DNA of 64,000 bases from Eucalyptus grandis (GCF_016545825.1 NC_052618.1:44524196-44588195); one strand, 5' to 3'. Shown: positions 1-11,940, numbered from the stretch's first letter. The notes: a model not told the origin generated them from the letters alone. Made by a program: numbers and translations.

Positions 1-1030
1 TTCTCTTTTTAACATTTTCAATCATCTAATGATTTTTGTTGTAATCTTTTTTGACGCCTAATATCATTTTTAATGATATTTATGTCTTTTTTGGAAATCT
101 GTTGATTTTCTCTTGGCTTCTTTTTTTTCCTTGCGTCTTTGCTCAATTTTGCCTTGTGTAGTGGCCCTTTTCGGTCTTTCACACATTTGACTCCGTTACC
201 ATTCGGTTGGCCTCATTTTTTCTGTTAAATGAGGTATATGCCTTCAATAGTCTATGAAGTACCAACACTTTTCAAGAGTTTTTGTACAGGGCGACATTTC
301 AATCAACACTTGCCGAAAAATCCAACACCTCGATCAACTTTCGATACTCTTCGACACTTAAGTCAGAATTTGACATACGAGCTTACAAGACATGATTTCC
401 GATATCGAGATCAATTTTAAAAATTTAATAAATGAAATGTCAAAATATATATATATGTGAAAATAAAACACAAGAATAAAAATAATAAATGGAGAAAGAA
501 AAACCTAGTATTATATTATCTTTGACTCCCACTTCCGTTATATATAATTCATCCCTTAAATTTTTTTTCCTCCTTTTGTTATAACATATCCAATAATAGT
601 TGTCCAAAATATGAATCTGCTTGTTTTTCTCTGTTTTTATGAATTATTAAAATAGAGTTAAATTTGTCAAATTGAAATAATGAATGATATTAATAACAAG
701 GTGATTAATATTTTTATTGTATGTTCATTCTAGGCTTTTTAATTAATTATTTATTTATGAATTTGATTCAAATTAATTTGATTGAAATAATCATAAAATG
801 ATAATTTATTATGTATATATAAAAATATATATAATATATAACGTGTCCCAACATTGAATTCCTATTTTTAGAAATGATGTGTTGGTGTGTCGTGGTCGTG
901 TCGCGTGTCGTCTGTTGGTGTCGGTGCTACTTCTAGTGAATAGTTTGCAAAATGGCTAAATTTGATTAAAAAGAAAATAGAGTGTCTCTTGACTATGATC
1001 ATCACCATACATCTGTATATAAAAATTAGC
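1..1030. other. AT-rich non-coding stretch
   Basis: Strongly AT-rich sequence with short T and TA runs. The only open frame of note (229-420, plus) has no recognisable domain. I see no gene, RNA or terminal repeat here. Confidence 0.6.
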
Positions 1031-1036
1031 TAATCA

Positions 1037-1570
1037 CCTGATGAAAGAGTCCGAGGTACCTCCGATGTCCTGTCGGACATAGCGTTCCAAGAATCCAGAT
1101 CCTAATCGATAGATGCCATCATCATCAATATGTCTTACTTCCATGCCGAAATGAAGGGCACCCCATTGCCCGTATTGACAAGACACACTGGATATCATCT
1201 GTCGGGGACACGTACATGATTTCTCTATAACCATGACCCGAGAAGTTCAATGTGGTCCAATAATTAACATCAATGTATAAGTCAAATGAAGGAATCTGAT
1301 TCTTTTCATCATAGTTTCCATACCAAAACCTTGCCCTAATCAAGTAGGTGTTGTTCTGCCTTGGTCTGGTTTTTTAAAGTATAACAATTTCTCGTCCCAT
1401 TAGGAAACTCCTTAAATTATTCAACAACGGTCGATGGCCTTCCCTGTATTAACGTTGAGGATATCTGCTTATTTTCTCCAGAGTCTATGAACCCTTCATC
1501 GGTTTTGTATATTATTTGTGTTAACCCGGTGTATTCATCAATTGCTCCACAATCAATACTGATAAAACCT
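1037..1570 (-). pseudogene. Malectin-like receptor kinase, first extracellular exon (broken)
   Basis: Read on the minus strand, this matches the N-terminal half of the malectin-like domain of plant LRR receptor kinases. It opens with GFISIDCGAIDEYTG, then an ARFWYGNYDEKNQIPSFDLY block (a very typical family motif), then EVRHIDDDGIYRLGSG. The limits look like an exon: an AG acceptor near 1570 and a CAG/GTGATT donor near 1037. It cannot be translated straight through. There is an in-frame TAA after the STVVE stretch near 1420, a frame change before the ARFWYGNYDEK block, and another near 1170. No signal peptide, LRR or kinase exons are seen nearby, so this is an isolated relic. In living relatives this domain is outside the cell in plasma-membrane receptor kinases of the IOS1/MEE39 type. 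Family call is firm; exact member is not resolvable. Confidence 0.8.
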
Positions 1571-2641
1571 TGTAAATTCAGAAAAAAAGAACTCAGTAAA
1601 ATGGAAAATAGTTTATCCTATTGGACCATTGGAACAAGTTTGGTGCATCTCAGGTCATTCGCATAGTTCAATAGTTATTTTTCTAACGCAATAATGATTT
1701 GATGCGTAGATCAAATGAGTCTGAATATAAAGAGACCATTTGTCAATAGAAGGTCGTGACTCAATCAAAGGTACACAGACAATAAAATGGCCAACATTTA
1801 TTGACGTCATAGATGGGATCACTTGGGATATTCGTAAGGATTTCTTCTGCCACCCCTTTACGAGCAATTCCCAAACTTTCCATTTTTCGCAAAAAGATAT
1901 ATTCGTTCCTATATCCTTTGTCTTTAAGAAAATCATCGACATAGTTCAAAGGAGTACGAGTCCCCTTTAAAGCACGATACAACTTATAAATAAAAGCGGG
2001 CCTTTGAGCTCTTACAGGATCTGCGTCTTCAATGATATCTTCTTCTTGTTGATGTCCAACATTTTGAGGACTAGATGGTGGAGAATGACGCTGCCAAGAA
2101 TGTTGTGGGCTCGGCGTTGATCTGGAGACACATCTTCTTCTCGGTGAGATCGAAGTGCGTAGGCCCCCACTCATTCGCCATGGTCCCCGCTGCAATCCTC
2201 GAAAACTTTCTTGAAGACGACATCTTTCTCACTCTTTGAAAGATTCCTTGCTTGACTTTCCCAAGTAAAAATGACAACTTTTTCGAAGATTAGGCAAGAG
2301 AAGAAAACAGGAATGGAGGATCGATGCTTTCAAGGGTTTTTGAGAGAAAAGTGAAGAGGAATAAACAGTGCACGATCGGTTAAAAAGAGAGGTATACGAA
2401 TCGTCACAAAGGAAAATAAAAAGATGCCTTTTCAAAATAACTGTCCTTTTTCCGCGAAAATAGTCATTTCAAAAAATAACTCCTTTTTCGAAAAGGAAAC
2501 GTTGCATCGATTAAATATAGCTATAATTAACCATAGTTTGATGATCGTACCTTTTCAAGATAGGATTCGAGAGAGACTAACTTACGCCAAGGTCTTGTTT
2601 GCCTAAGTCCGAGAGACTCTAGACTTTAACTTCTTCAAACC
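1571..2641. other. Unassigned region, one unrecognised open frame
   Basis: Holds a 144-codon minus-strand open frame (1761-2195) overlapping another at 2071-2277. The first carries a YKLYRALKG stretch faintly like copia reverse transcriptase but no catalytic motif, so I do not assign it. Nothing else recognised. Confidence 0.3.
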
Positions 2642-2862
2642 TCAAAATGTTGAGTCTGGAGCGAATAACTTCAAATTGATTTTCCCAGGCTTTGTGAATA
2701 TATCCGCTAGTTGGTTCTTTGTATCAACATATCGAATCGAAACTTCTCCATTTTGAACATGATCTCTAATGAAGTGATGTCGAATCTCTATATGCTTTAC
2801 TCTTGAGTGAAGAATTGGATTTTTGTAAGATTTATTGCACTGGTCCGATAGGTGCCGATGTA
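2642..2862 (-). pseudogene. Ty1/copia RNase H C-terminal fragment
   Basis: The minus strand encodes the last part of a copia polyprotein: a TSAINLTK stretch, then (after a one-base frame change) [31 protein letters not shown] and a stop at 2642-2644. These are the standard end-of-RNase H motifs of plant copia elements. No reverse transcriptase is visible upstream on the same strand, so it is a truncated relic. The adjoining 2863-3660 stretch may be more of the same element but has no coding signal. Confidence 0.85.
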
Positions 2863-3795
2863 GCTAGTATAACACCTAGAGGGAGTGAATAGGTGTAAAA
2901 ACAATTTCTCGAGATACCACAAAGAATATCAATGCACGATAGAAAGGAAGTACTCTTTTTGCTTTTCCAAAATGAATTACGATCAAGGTAAAGTAAAGAG
3001 TAGGGAAGAGAAGATGAAACACAAGATTTATAGTGGTTCGGCTTATCCCAAGCCTACGTCCACTCTTTTTCGACTGACAGCCTATCGGCTGGATTCCACT
3101 ATGAACAAAAGAGATGTTTACAAGACAGCTTCTTCCTTGATTCCATAGTGTGGATGTTCTATCACACTTCCTCAAGGTTTCTCACAAGTATAAACTCTCT
3201 TTTTGAGTACAAGTTTTTCGCTCAAATGAATTGACTAAACAACAAGAAGCTTCAGACTTTGGAATTCTTCTATCGCGCACACCTACTGAACAGCTTAGAA
3301 CGTCTTCCTTATATACTCATTTACGCCATCATACCCGTTGGCACTTACTAAAGGAATTCCTCCAATCTACCCGTTGGACGGAATCAATTAGGAAGATCAT
3401 TTGAGCTATTAAAGGAACATGTCGATAGCCCATCAATCATGTTCGCCCATACAATCAGGATCTCGCTTTCCATAAGTAGAACCTTCCACGAATATTTTGC
3501 CAATCATCGGATCCTTGATCATCGAATCAATCTCGATCAATTAAAGGGATTCCGTTATGTCATATCCAGCCAAGAGATCTTCTCCAGTCGATAAGGTCAT
3601 ATCCTTAATAAAACATCAAGTTCTGGATAGCCTTTCTTTAACGGATTAGAATCAAGTTAATGAGGATAGACTTTGAATCTTGAGTCCTTTGTTCGGAGGT
3701 CTTCGGACTTTAAACAGCCAGAGTCTTGCAAACCTTCGACTAGACTGATGGAAACGTTTTGTCAGCTTCAAAACATTTCAAGAAGATTTCTCCAA
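2863..3795. other. Non-coding, probably retroelement-derived
   Basis: Continues from the copia RNase H relic without a recognisable boundary. Short open frames on both strands have no domain signature. I see no terminal repeats. Confidence 0.35.
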
Positions 3796-3870
3796 CAGGT
3801 GCAAGCTAAAAAGAAAATAGAAAAAGGGCATGGGCAGAGGCATAAATCGACATGTAAAAGTAAGCACAAT
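3796..3870 (+). repeat. Dispersed repeat, copy A
   Basis: About 75 bp (GTGCAAGCTAAAAAGAAAAT... ending AAGTAAGCACAAT) recurs almost unchanged at 21699-21773. In both places it is followed by the same transposon end (TAGAG.ATGA). The duplication therefore copied a locus that already carried the insertion. Confidence 0.85.
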
Positions 3871-4384
3871 TAGAGCATGATCAGTTTCAGGCTTTGTACA
3901 AGTTTTACTTGAAATTTGAAACTTACTCCGTATAAGTTTTACTTGAAATTCAAAACTTACGCATTGGAACATATTTCTCATTTTTTGGAATTTAGAACCT
4001 ACCTTATATATTTTGGAATTTGAAATCTACCTTATCAAAGCTTTATTAATTGAACGATTATATTGACTAATCACTATTTATTATTACAATCCACTGATCA
4101 CATTTTATATTTAGACACACGAATAATATGAAATATTAACAAAGTAAAAATCTCATACATAAAATGGAAATTTAAACTAGTAGTTTTAGATTATAAACTC
4201 ATCATCAAACATCATACCAACAAAAACACAAAAACCTATTCTAGGTCTCAGGTCCTAGATTCTAGGTTCCATATACTTAGAACGTGGAACCTACTTTGTA
4301 TACCTTGAAATCTAGAACTGGACATATTTCCACCGATTCGGTTCTTAGGTGCCAAATTCTACCCTAGAACTATGCTCCATCCAT
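3871..4384 (+). mobile_element. hAT-type MITE, family 1 copy A
   Basis: A 514-bp non-coding element flanked by AGCACAAT on the left and AGCACAAC on the right, an 8-bp near-perfect target duplication as made by hAT transposases. The ends (TAGAGCATGATCA... and ...TATGCTCCATCCAT) are degenerate inverted repeats of the TAGGGATG type. The body is homologous in reverse orientation to 11259-11737 in the MACPF intron, including the shared stretch around TATGAAATATTAA. Exact ends are uncertain by one base. Confidence 0.75.
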
Positions 4385-4699
4385 AGCACAACATCAGGGA
4401 AATGACTAAGGGCAAAGCAAAAACGTGCATGAATGGGAAAAAAGAAATCACATGTGCGCATGTGAAAAAGAAACGAAATGAAGCATGTTTCAAACTAAAG
4501 AAAATCGAAGGACAGACAGAGGCAATGTTTGTTCAAGCTACAAGTCGGTGGGAATTCTCGTTGGAGTATGGAAAATATGGCCATTTTATTGTCAATTTTG
4601 GCGGCTGAAGAGAAGACATTGGCACTGCCACCACAAGATCACAAAGGACTACATGTCTTCGCAGAACCTTGAACACCGATTAGGTGGACTAGACAAACA

Positions 4700-4753
4700 T
4701 GACGTTATGTTATGATTCTTTGTGCCAACAATTGGACAATATACTAGAAAAGC

Positions 4754-4820
<67 letters not shown>

Positions 4821-4824
4821 GCAG
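4700..4824 (+). pseudogene. SABATH methyltransferase promoter/5'UTR remnant cut at codon 3
   Basis: The sequence GTGCCAACAATTGGACAATA followed by TACTAGAAAAGCT, a GA tract and ATGAGCAG matches the 5' region of the SABATH copies at 49620-49800 and 52027-52160. There the order is GTGCCAAC(A/T)GTCGGA..., a GA tract, then ATGAGCAGCAG. Only the initiator ATG (4817) and about two more codons survive. From 4825 the sequence is an LTR-like TGTTGACACC. It therefore marks a former additional member of the cluster about 14 kb from the first intact gene. Confidence 0.75.
4755..4817 (+). repeat. (GA)n microsatellite
   Basis: Uninterrupted AG dinucleotides for about 63 bp, in the 5'UTR position of the SABATH remnant. 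The live paralogue has a much shorter tract at the same place. Confidence 0.95.
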
Positions 4825-6170
4825 TGTTGACACCTAAATTTTGGCGGCCCGTTTATTTATTTAGTGCATAGAAAATTAGGGTTAATTTTATCACTAAAAA
4901 AAAAATAATTACATTGCATATAGATTCGAGTGCATTTACATTTTTTGCATTTTATTGAATCGGTGGTGAATGGATTCGGATTAGTGGTTCTAAGCTTTAA
5001 TTTGGCAGGCGAGACTAAGCCCACGAAGCAAGTGAATTGGCCCGAGCTCATTTTCTTTTAATGACAACAATTACTTAAATGGAGATTTGAAATGATATTA
5101 CAGTGATTTTTGGAATTTAAGAAAATTGGGTTGCAATCTTATCTTTAGGCGATAAAATCAGGAGATGTGAAAAATAAAAAAAAGTGATATTGTGTGTAAG
5201 AAAGAAATCTTCATGGATGTTGATTTGAAAAGGAAATTAAAACCCTAATCTTTGGCCTATAAAAAGGTTTTCGCGTAGGGTTTCATGGGGGACCGGATAA
5301 AGCAGCTTTAGCTTTGTGTTGAACTAATCAAGACGGCAATGTATCACAGGCCGTGTTATTCTCCATTCCTCGTGATTTCTTCCTATCTCTTCGATTGTTG
5401 GGTTACAAATTATGAACGGTAGGATATTTACATGTGAGTGATGTCCCACCGGCAAATAGCATATGAGCCGGGTTGACTTTGTTTTGGAAGTATGCTTCAT
5501 TATCTAGCTGTGCCAAGAATTATCTCATGATTTGCACTTCATGTGAAACTATGGCTTGGCATATTATGGTATCTCAGATCATGCCCTAGCTTTAAATTAT
5601 TCGAGTTATTTAGGACCAGATAAATCGACTTTAGCTTTGTGTCAAATTGATCAAGACGACAATGTACCAGGGGCCATGTTTTTCTCCATTCCTCGCGATT
5701 TCATCCTATCAGTCTTTCAAGTGCTTAGTTACAAATTATGAACAATAGTGAAATTTACGTGTGAATGATGTCCCACTAGCAAATAACGTATGAGCTGGCT
5801 TGACTTTGTTTTGGAAATATGATTCATTATCTAGCTCCACCGGGGGTTATCTCATGATTTACACTTCATGTGAAACTGTGGCTTGGCATATTATGGTATC
5901 TCAGATTGTGCCCTAGCTTTAAAATTATAAGAGTTATCCAGGACCAAATAAAGTGGCTTTAGCTTTGAGTCAAATTGATCAAGATGGCAACATGCCATAA
6001 CCTGTGTTTTTCTCAATTTCTCGTGATTTCCTATCACCAGTCTTCTGACCGGTAAATTACAAATTATGAACGGTAGTGACATTTACTCTCTGTTAAGTTC
6101 ATATGTAAGTGATGTTCATAATTGATATCCCATCAGCAAATAGCATAGGAGCCGGCTTGACTCTAAACAA
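4825..6170 (+). mobile_element. LTR-retroelement-like insertion with internal tandem repeats
   Basis: Begins TGTTGACACCTAAATTTTGG, a typical plant gypsy LTR start, exactly where SABATH homology stops. A TATA-like CCTATAAAAAGG lies at about 5258. Downstream are three diverged tandem copies of a 325-bp unit. No coding domain, primer-binding site or second LTR is recognised, so the element class and its right end are uncertain. Confidence 0.5.
5290..6166 (+). repeat. About 325-bp tandem repeat, 2.7 copies
   Basis: Copies start at 5290, 5613 and 5941, each with GGACC(A/G)(A/G)ATAAA followed by CTTTAGCTTTG. Spacing is 323 and 328 bp. The units share TACAAATTATGAAC, GATGTCCCAC, GAGC(C/T)GG and CTTGGCATATTATGGTATCT. 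The third copy stops about 225 bp in. The copies are diverged and non-coding. Confidence 0.85.
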
Positions 6171-7669
6171 ACTAGAGCCAAATCCAAATAGGCAGGTTTA
6201 TTCACACATTCAAGCTATTTTTATCAACGAAATTGTCATAATTTTGGGGGATGTCTCGACTTATCAATCAATTCATATGTCCTTCACCTATGGGGGAATT
6301 GGCAGTCACGCGAACCTCCGCTCATAACAAGTAACGCCCTTCTCAGCGTCAATCTTAGGCGAGATCACATCAGACCCATAACATTCTAGAGGTGATTCCA
6401 CAAGTTCAAGAGACGGCTCCAACCCATTTGGGAGAATCCCGCGTCGCAGCACTTTGTTCTGGTCAATGCTCTCGGCTGTCGGGCTGCTCCGACACCATCC
6501 GTCGCCATCCGATGCATCCTACGCGAACCAAGTTTCCAAAAAGAGTAGTCGAAAGGAGGCAACGACGAGGTACAAGAAGGACGGTTAGTCCAGTGCAATA
6601 GTACGTCTTCCCGATGTGGATGAAAGCGTGTTATGCGACCAAAGAGTCAAGCACTCGATTTCACACCGCATCGTCAGTAGAAAATCCTCTCACTTCGCAA
6701 AACGCATCGAGGCAGGCCCACTCAATAATTGGCAAATACATCCAAAGGGAAGCGAATCCGATGAAGTCTCGTCAACAGCGTCCAGACCAGACAAACGTGA
6801 TTTGAACCTAACATTCCGGAGAAAATACGTTCATGTAATTCCTTGATAACAGATTGATGTGATCTGAGATTGTAGTATTTTGCGGGCCTGTCTCTTCGAA
6901 GGTGTGACTTGTCACCTACCATGACTTCGTAATGAAATAGGTTTGAGTTTATGTACGCCGAGAAAGTAAGATGTGGCCGTAATTCACCGTGATTTGGCCA
7001 ATGGCCTATGTTCATCGACTGAGCAGGGCAAGAAAGTTGCTAAGCTCGGATGAACTCAAGATCTCGCTTGCACCCAAAAATCTATTTGATTTGATTATAG
7101 ATCGGATGTCCTATATATGTAGATATCGATTCACAATCATCGACAGCAATTCCTTAATGTTCTCGGGTTGGGACGAAGGACAAGCGTGCCGGCATCCAAA
7201 CGATTCCTTTGCCTTGCAAGCAACCTTAAGCACGCGGATTTCAGATTTAGGGAAAACAAAGGAAACACTTCTCGCAGTTTGATGATTTGGTATTATCTTT
7301 TCGGATACATTCGGCAGCATTGGCCTTCATTAGTTTCTTTGCATTCACACGCGGTACGACTTTTTCAAATATTCTGATTTGACACACTTATGAACATGAT
7401 TGAAGTATGTAACAAATTAAACCGGGTTAGGTAGAACTGCAGTCCTCTTGACTCAAGTACTTTAATATATTACATTCGACTTAGACTCGAGAACTCAAAA
7501 TGGTTAATTTCCGACTCGAACTCCCTTTCCACCAAGTCCTACTTGAATAGTTTTTGAAAAACGCTAGATGTATGGAAGATTCCCCATCGAAGCATGTCTG
7601 TTAAAGGATGTGTCGAAGTTTGATTAGGTGTCTAAATAAGTGGGATCATATATTTAATGATGGGAAAAT
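6171..7669. other. No gene recognised
   Basis: Overlapping open frames on both strands (for example 6386-6601 and 6989-7320) shadow one another and show no domain. Base composition is less AT-rich around 6380-6800. I see no terminal repeats. Confidence 0.4.
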
Positions 7670-8130
7670 GACATTTAGCTCAATCTTCAATGTTGTCCAT
7701 AAACTTTTAATTTGTTCAATTTAGTCCTTGATTTATTGATAAATGATCAATTTAGTCCCTAAACTATACGACAATGTTCAATATTATCGTTCCATTTATA
7801 TAAATTAATATAATATGCCGAAGATGGCTTCTAATTTGTAAAGAAAAGTTACACGTTGATTGTCCACATAAGATATTCATCTCAAATCAAGAAAAGAAAT
7901 TTCCGTGTGGGTATCATCACAAAAGTGCTCAAAATGAAAAACTCCAATAGAGGTCATCAATAAAATGAAAAATAAATGTTGATCTTTATAAAGTTTATGA
8001 TTAAATTGGCACAAGTGAAATATTTAAGGTTAAATTAATAAATTGTTAAAATGTTTAAGATTAAATTGACACAATTGAAAAGTTTAGAATTAAATTGGCT
8101 TTCATACAATAGGTTTAAGACTTTTTGGAT
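7670..8130. mobile_element. Possible MULE-like MITE
   Basis: The left side reads CTTTTAATTTGTTCAATTTA, and the right side in reverse complement reads CTTTTCAATTGTGTCAATTTA. Imperfect inverted arms of this kind are common in plant MITEs. No target duplication could be fixed, so limits are approximate. Confidence 0.4.
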
Positions 8131-8689
8131 AATTATCTTGTAATTTTCATGAGATTACAGGACTAGATAGCTTTTTTTGGTCAGTGGGGACTAGATAGCT
8201 TGAACTGAAACAAAATGTTCCATAATATGGGTAGGAAATCTTTAAAGTAACGCCTAGAGCAGACTCAAAATCTTAAGAGCTGGGCGACTACTCCTCCCTG
8301 AAACAAATCCCCTTATCATTGAGCCTAGCAGGCAGAGTTTCGAAAGGGTCCGACGTCGGTCAAGCGGACTCCAATCAGTAGGTCAAAGTCACACCTCATC
8401 CTCTCTCGGATTCACTTTACTTAGGAAGCAAAAAAAAAAAAAAAATACCAAAATTATCTCGGTCTTCATTCTCAATTGGTCAGCACATATGAAATGGACA
8501 AAGCAGCACTCCAACTCCTACGTCCGTGTGAACGTTTTGAGCATCGAACACACCACTTTGGATCTTATTTTCCTCGTATCTCGGTCTCTCTTTTCACACT
8601 CATCATCGTCGTCGAGACAAGCAGAAGAATCGAACATGTCTTAACAGATGGAAATTTCCTGACGATCTCTCCGTCATTCTAATCTATTC

Positions 8690-8692
<3 letters not shown>
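8131..8692. other. Upstream region of the MACPF gene
   Basis: Non-coding sequence before the CT tract and start codon of the MACPF gene. It has a 16-A run near 8430 and a small direct repeat of GACTAGATAGCTT around 8160-8200. No clear TATA box could be fixed. Confidence 0.35.

Positions 8693-8755
<63 letters not shown>
8693..8755 (+). repeat. (CT)n microsatellite
   Basis: About 63 bp of pure TC dinucleotides, 220 bp before the MACPF start codon, in the likely promoter or leader. Confidence 0.95.
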
Positions 8756-8757
<2 letters not shown>

Positions 8758-8930
8758 AAATTCTGCTTATTTATTTAAGCGCAAGTCAAAACGTGCCCAA
8801 CCCTGAAAATTTCTCCGCAAAGGCCCCCTCCTCTCTCTTCCTTCCTTCCTCCTCATATACACATCAGGATCTCTCTCGCCCCACCAATCATCATCATCGA
8901 CCAACTACTTGTGATCCATATACAGAGAGC

Positions 8931-8933
<3 letters not shown>

Positions 8934-8973
<40 letters not shown>
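8934..8973 (+). repeat. (GA)n tract abutting the MACPF start
   Basis: GA dinucleotide run ending three bases before the ATG at 8976. GA tracts just before start codons recur at the SABATH genes in this window. Confidence 0.9.
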
Positions 8974-8975
<2 letters not shown>

Positions 8976-9737
8976 ATGAGTAATGGAACAGTGGAGAATG
9001 CTGTGGCCAGCCTCGGCAGAGGGTCGACTTGACCTCTGATTTCAGGCTCAAGTTCTGCAAGGGCAGAAAGAGGTTAGTGTCCAGCTCAATGAAACAGAGA
9101 AGAGGACGCTGGTGATCCCCGGCTTCGGACCCGTACACAACGTCCCCGGTGACATACGATGCGACAAGGGCGATCGGTGCCGGTACCAATCCGACATCCT
9201 CGAATTCAGCAAGGTAAAAAGGGGAAAAAAGGAAAGAAAAAAAACCATCCACTCGCCTTCTGATTTCTCTCGAACCATGAACTTTTGTCTGATACACCCG
9301 CTGGGCGATTCGGGGGGCGGCTTTGGATAGATCTAGTGCCAGATTTTGGTGACTATTTGCACTTCTGCGTGTTTTCAGATGTCGGAATGGTTCAACCAGA
9401 AATCGGCGGTACTGGGGAAGATCCCCTCTGGTCTGTTCAACTCGATGTTCGAGTTCCAAAGCAACTGCTGGGCACACGACGCAGCGAAGATCAAGTACTT
9501 GGGCCTCGACGGCTACTTCATCGTGCTGTTCAACCTCCACATTGACCGGTACCCGCTCGTCCTCGCCGACGAGGTCCTCCAGGCGGTTCCGGCAGCCTGG
9601 GACCCCTCGGCTCTCGCGAGGTATGTGATTTTGACACACGTCTGCTATGGTTTCTTGAACGTTACGTTGGCCTTGTTTTAGGATCAGAACTGCTTTATGA
9701 GTAGAGTAGGATTTGGCATTCGCATTTCCTCGCTATG

Positions 9738-9771
<34 letters not shown>

Positions 9772-11903
9772 TTCTTCTCCTTCTCCTTCTCCTTCTCCTT
9801 CTTCTCCTTCTCCTTCTCCTCCTTCTTCCTCTCCTTCTTCTTCTTCTTCTCCTTCTTCTTCTTCCTTCTGCTTCTTCTTCTCCTTCTTCTTCTTCTTCTT
9901 CTCCTTCTTCTTCATTTAAAAATATATATTTTCTTTTGATAAAAATGAATAACTGAAAAATATTTTCATCATTTGTAAAAATATTTAGGTATACATTTTG
10001 TCGATAATAAAAACAGTTTTTATTGGTTAATTACTTCAAAAGATATGAATAATCATTTTTAGGAAAAATATTCTTCAAATAATTTATTTCTATGAAACTA
10101 ATCAAGCAAAGTCTATATAGTACTCAGAGAGGGAAAAAGGAGAGGAGACCATAAATCTTGACCCTTAATTTCGGAAAACATCAGCCACATCCCTTAATAT
10201 GGAGAAATTGCCTAGGCGGCTGGGCTAGGTGATGTGTACAATTAATGCCCACATTTCCCTAATGAAATTTCTTAGGAACGGCCATTGACCCGTAACTTTT
10301 GACGAAACATTAGTCACATCCCTTAAAATTGAGAAACTACCTAGGCGGCGGAGCTAGGTCACGTGTACAATTAATGGTCATATCCAACCCTCCAATGAAT
10401 TTCCCTCCTAGAAAACAAGGGGCACAAATTCAAATTTTCTAGATTCACATCATTATCGTGAAAGGGAGAAATTATTTCCGGGCCGAGTTCCTTGTCCCAG
10501 GCATTCAATTTCTAAATGAAGTGTCCAGTGTTCGACGGTACACGTCGTAGGATTACTATACAACGTAACATCACGAATGCTAAATTCCAACATCATTTGT
10601 ACTGAAACGAGCCGCCCCCGCACGTTGTTCTTTCTTCCCAGACCTTACACATTCCCTGGCCAGAAAAATGACAAATTTCTGGATTTCTTCGTGGCCTAAC
10701 CTAACTTGCGAAATAGGGCATGGGGAGAAATTATAGCCAGATCATCATGTAAAGACAAAGTCAAAGGTGGTCCGTAGGACTGACCCTTCCATAAATATGA
10801 AAAAACATAAACGAAACCGACACCTGTCGCGGGCCCCACCCGTAAGGAAACTGGCTGGCCCGGCGCACCAATCAAGGCACCCCCGGGAAAGAAATTTTCC
10901 CAAGTTTGACCGCGTAGGGACCTGGACTCGGTCCGGGAGCCAAAAAGTCAACGGAATCGACGGCCTAGGATGGGGGGTCTTGAGGGACGCCGCTAGGGCG
11001 ACTGTGGTCCGATCGGACGGCTGGGCCATGATCCCGCCCGTGGAGAAAGTTCGCGCCGGGAATCGCGATTGCGGGGCTGGCGTTCGGTGCGAAAGCTCAA
11101 CAGATGTTTGACACTCTATCGAGACTTTACACTTCATTTTATTTCATTATATATATATACATATAATAGAGAAGTTTATAAGGTATAATGAAACTTTAGA
11201 AATGGTCAACAGTAGCCGCAGGGTTTCACTCTTTTTATGTAAAATCACCATTTTATATTAGGGATGAGCATGATTCCAAAATAAAATTTAGAATGGAAGA
11301 TTTTGATTAATGAAAATCTGTCTGGTTCCAAGTTCTAAAGTATATATGGTATATTCTTAGAATCTAGAACCTAAAATAAGTTTTTATATTTTTCTTTATT
11401 TATGTTTTGGCGCGATCTCGCAATATTCCATGTAGTTATATAATCTAAAATCACTAGTTCGAGTTTTCATTTTATGATTGAGACTTTTATTTTATTAATA
11501 TTTCATATTTTTCGTATATCTGAATATAAATTATAGTTAATAAATTGTGAAAGTAAATGATGATTATTAAATATGATAATTTATTGCAATCATTCAATTA
11601 ATAATACATATAGAACTTGGATAGAATCTATAACTGACTCTAGAACCTGTGACGGGATAAGTTTCAGGTTTCAAAAATAAGGAATCTGTTTCAATGGTTT
11701 GCTTGAAACTTTTAAAATTTGAAATCGCTTATTTCTATTTTACACTTACATATTTTAACTTAACACTAAATCAATCGATTTTTCCATTACGAATATTCGT
11801 TTGGAATTACGATTTCATTAATCAGAATTCCAAATGCTTCGTTAGTGTCGCAAATTTTTGAAGATTTTCGTGATTAATAAATAAATTTTCAATTTCGCAA
11901 GAA

Positions 11904-11940
<37 letters not shown>

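Noticed and set aside
1761..2195. 144-codon minus frame as a possible gene or copia reverse transcriptase
   Set aside because: Faint YKLYRALKG similarity only, no YVDD or other catalytic motif, and the wrong order relative to the RNase H relic at 2642.
4741..4820. GA tract as a CRISPR-like or satellite array
   Set aside because: Plain dinucleotide microsatellite; no spacers. No CRISPR array exists in the window.
8974..9639. 221-codon minus-strand open frame
   Set aside because: It lies antisense to MACPF exons 1-2, whose sense strand shows clear family motifs and splice sites; it is a shadow.
9697..9956. Overlapping open frames rich in Phe, Ser, Leu or Glu
   Set aside because: They are translations of a CTT/CTC microsatellite in MACPF intron 2.
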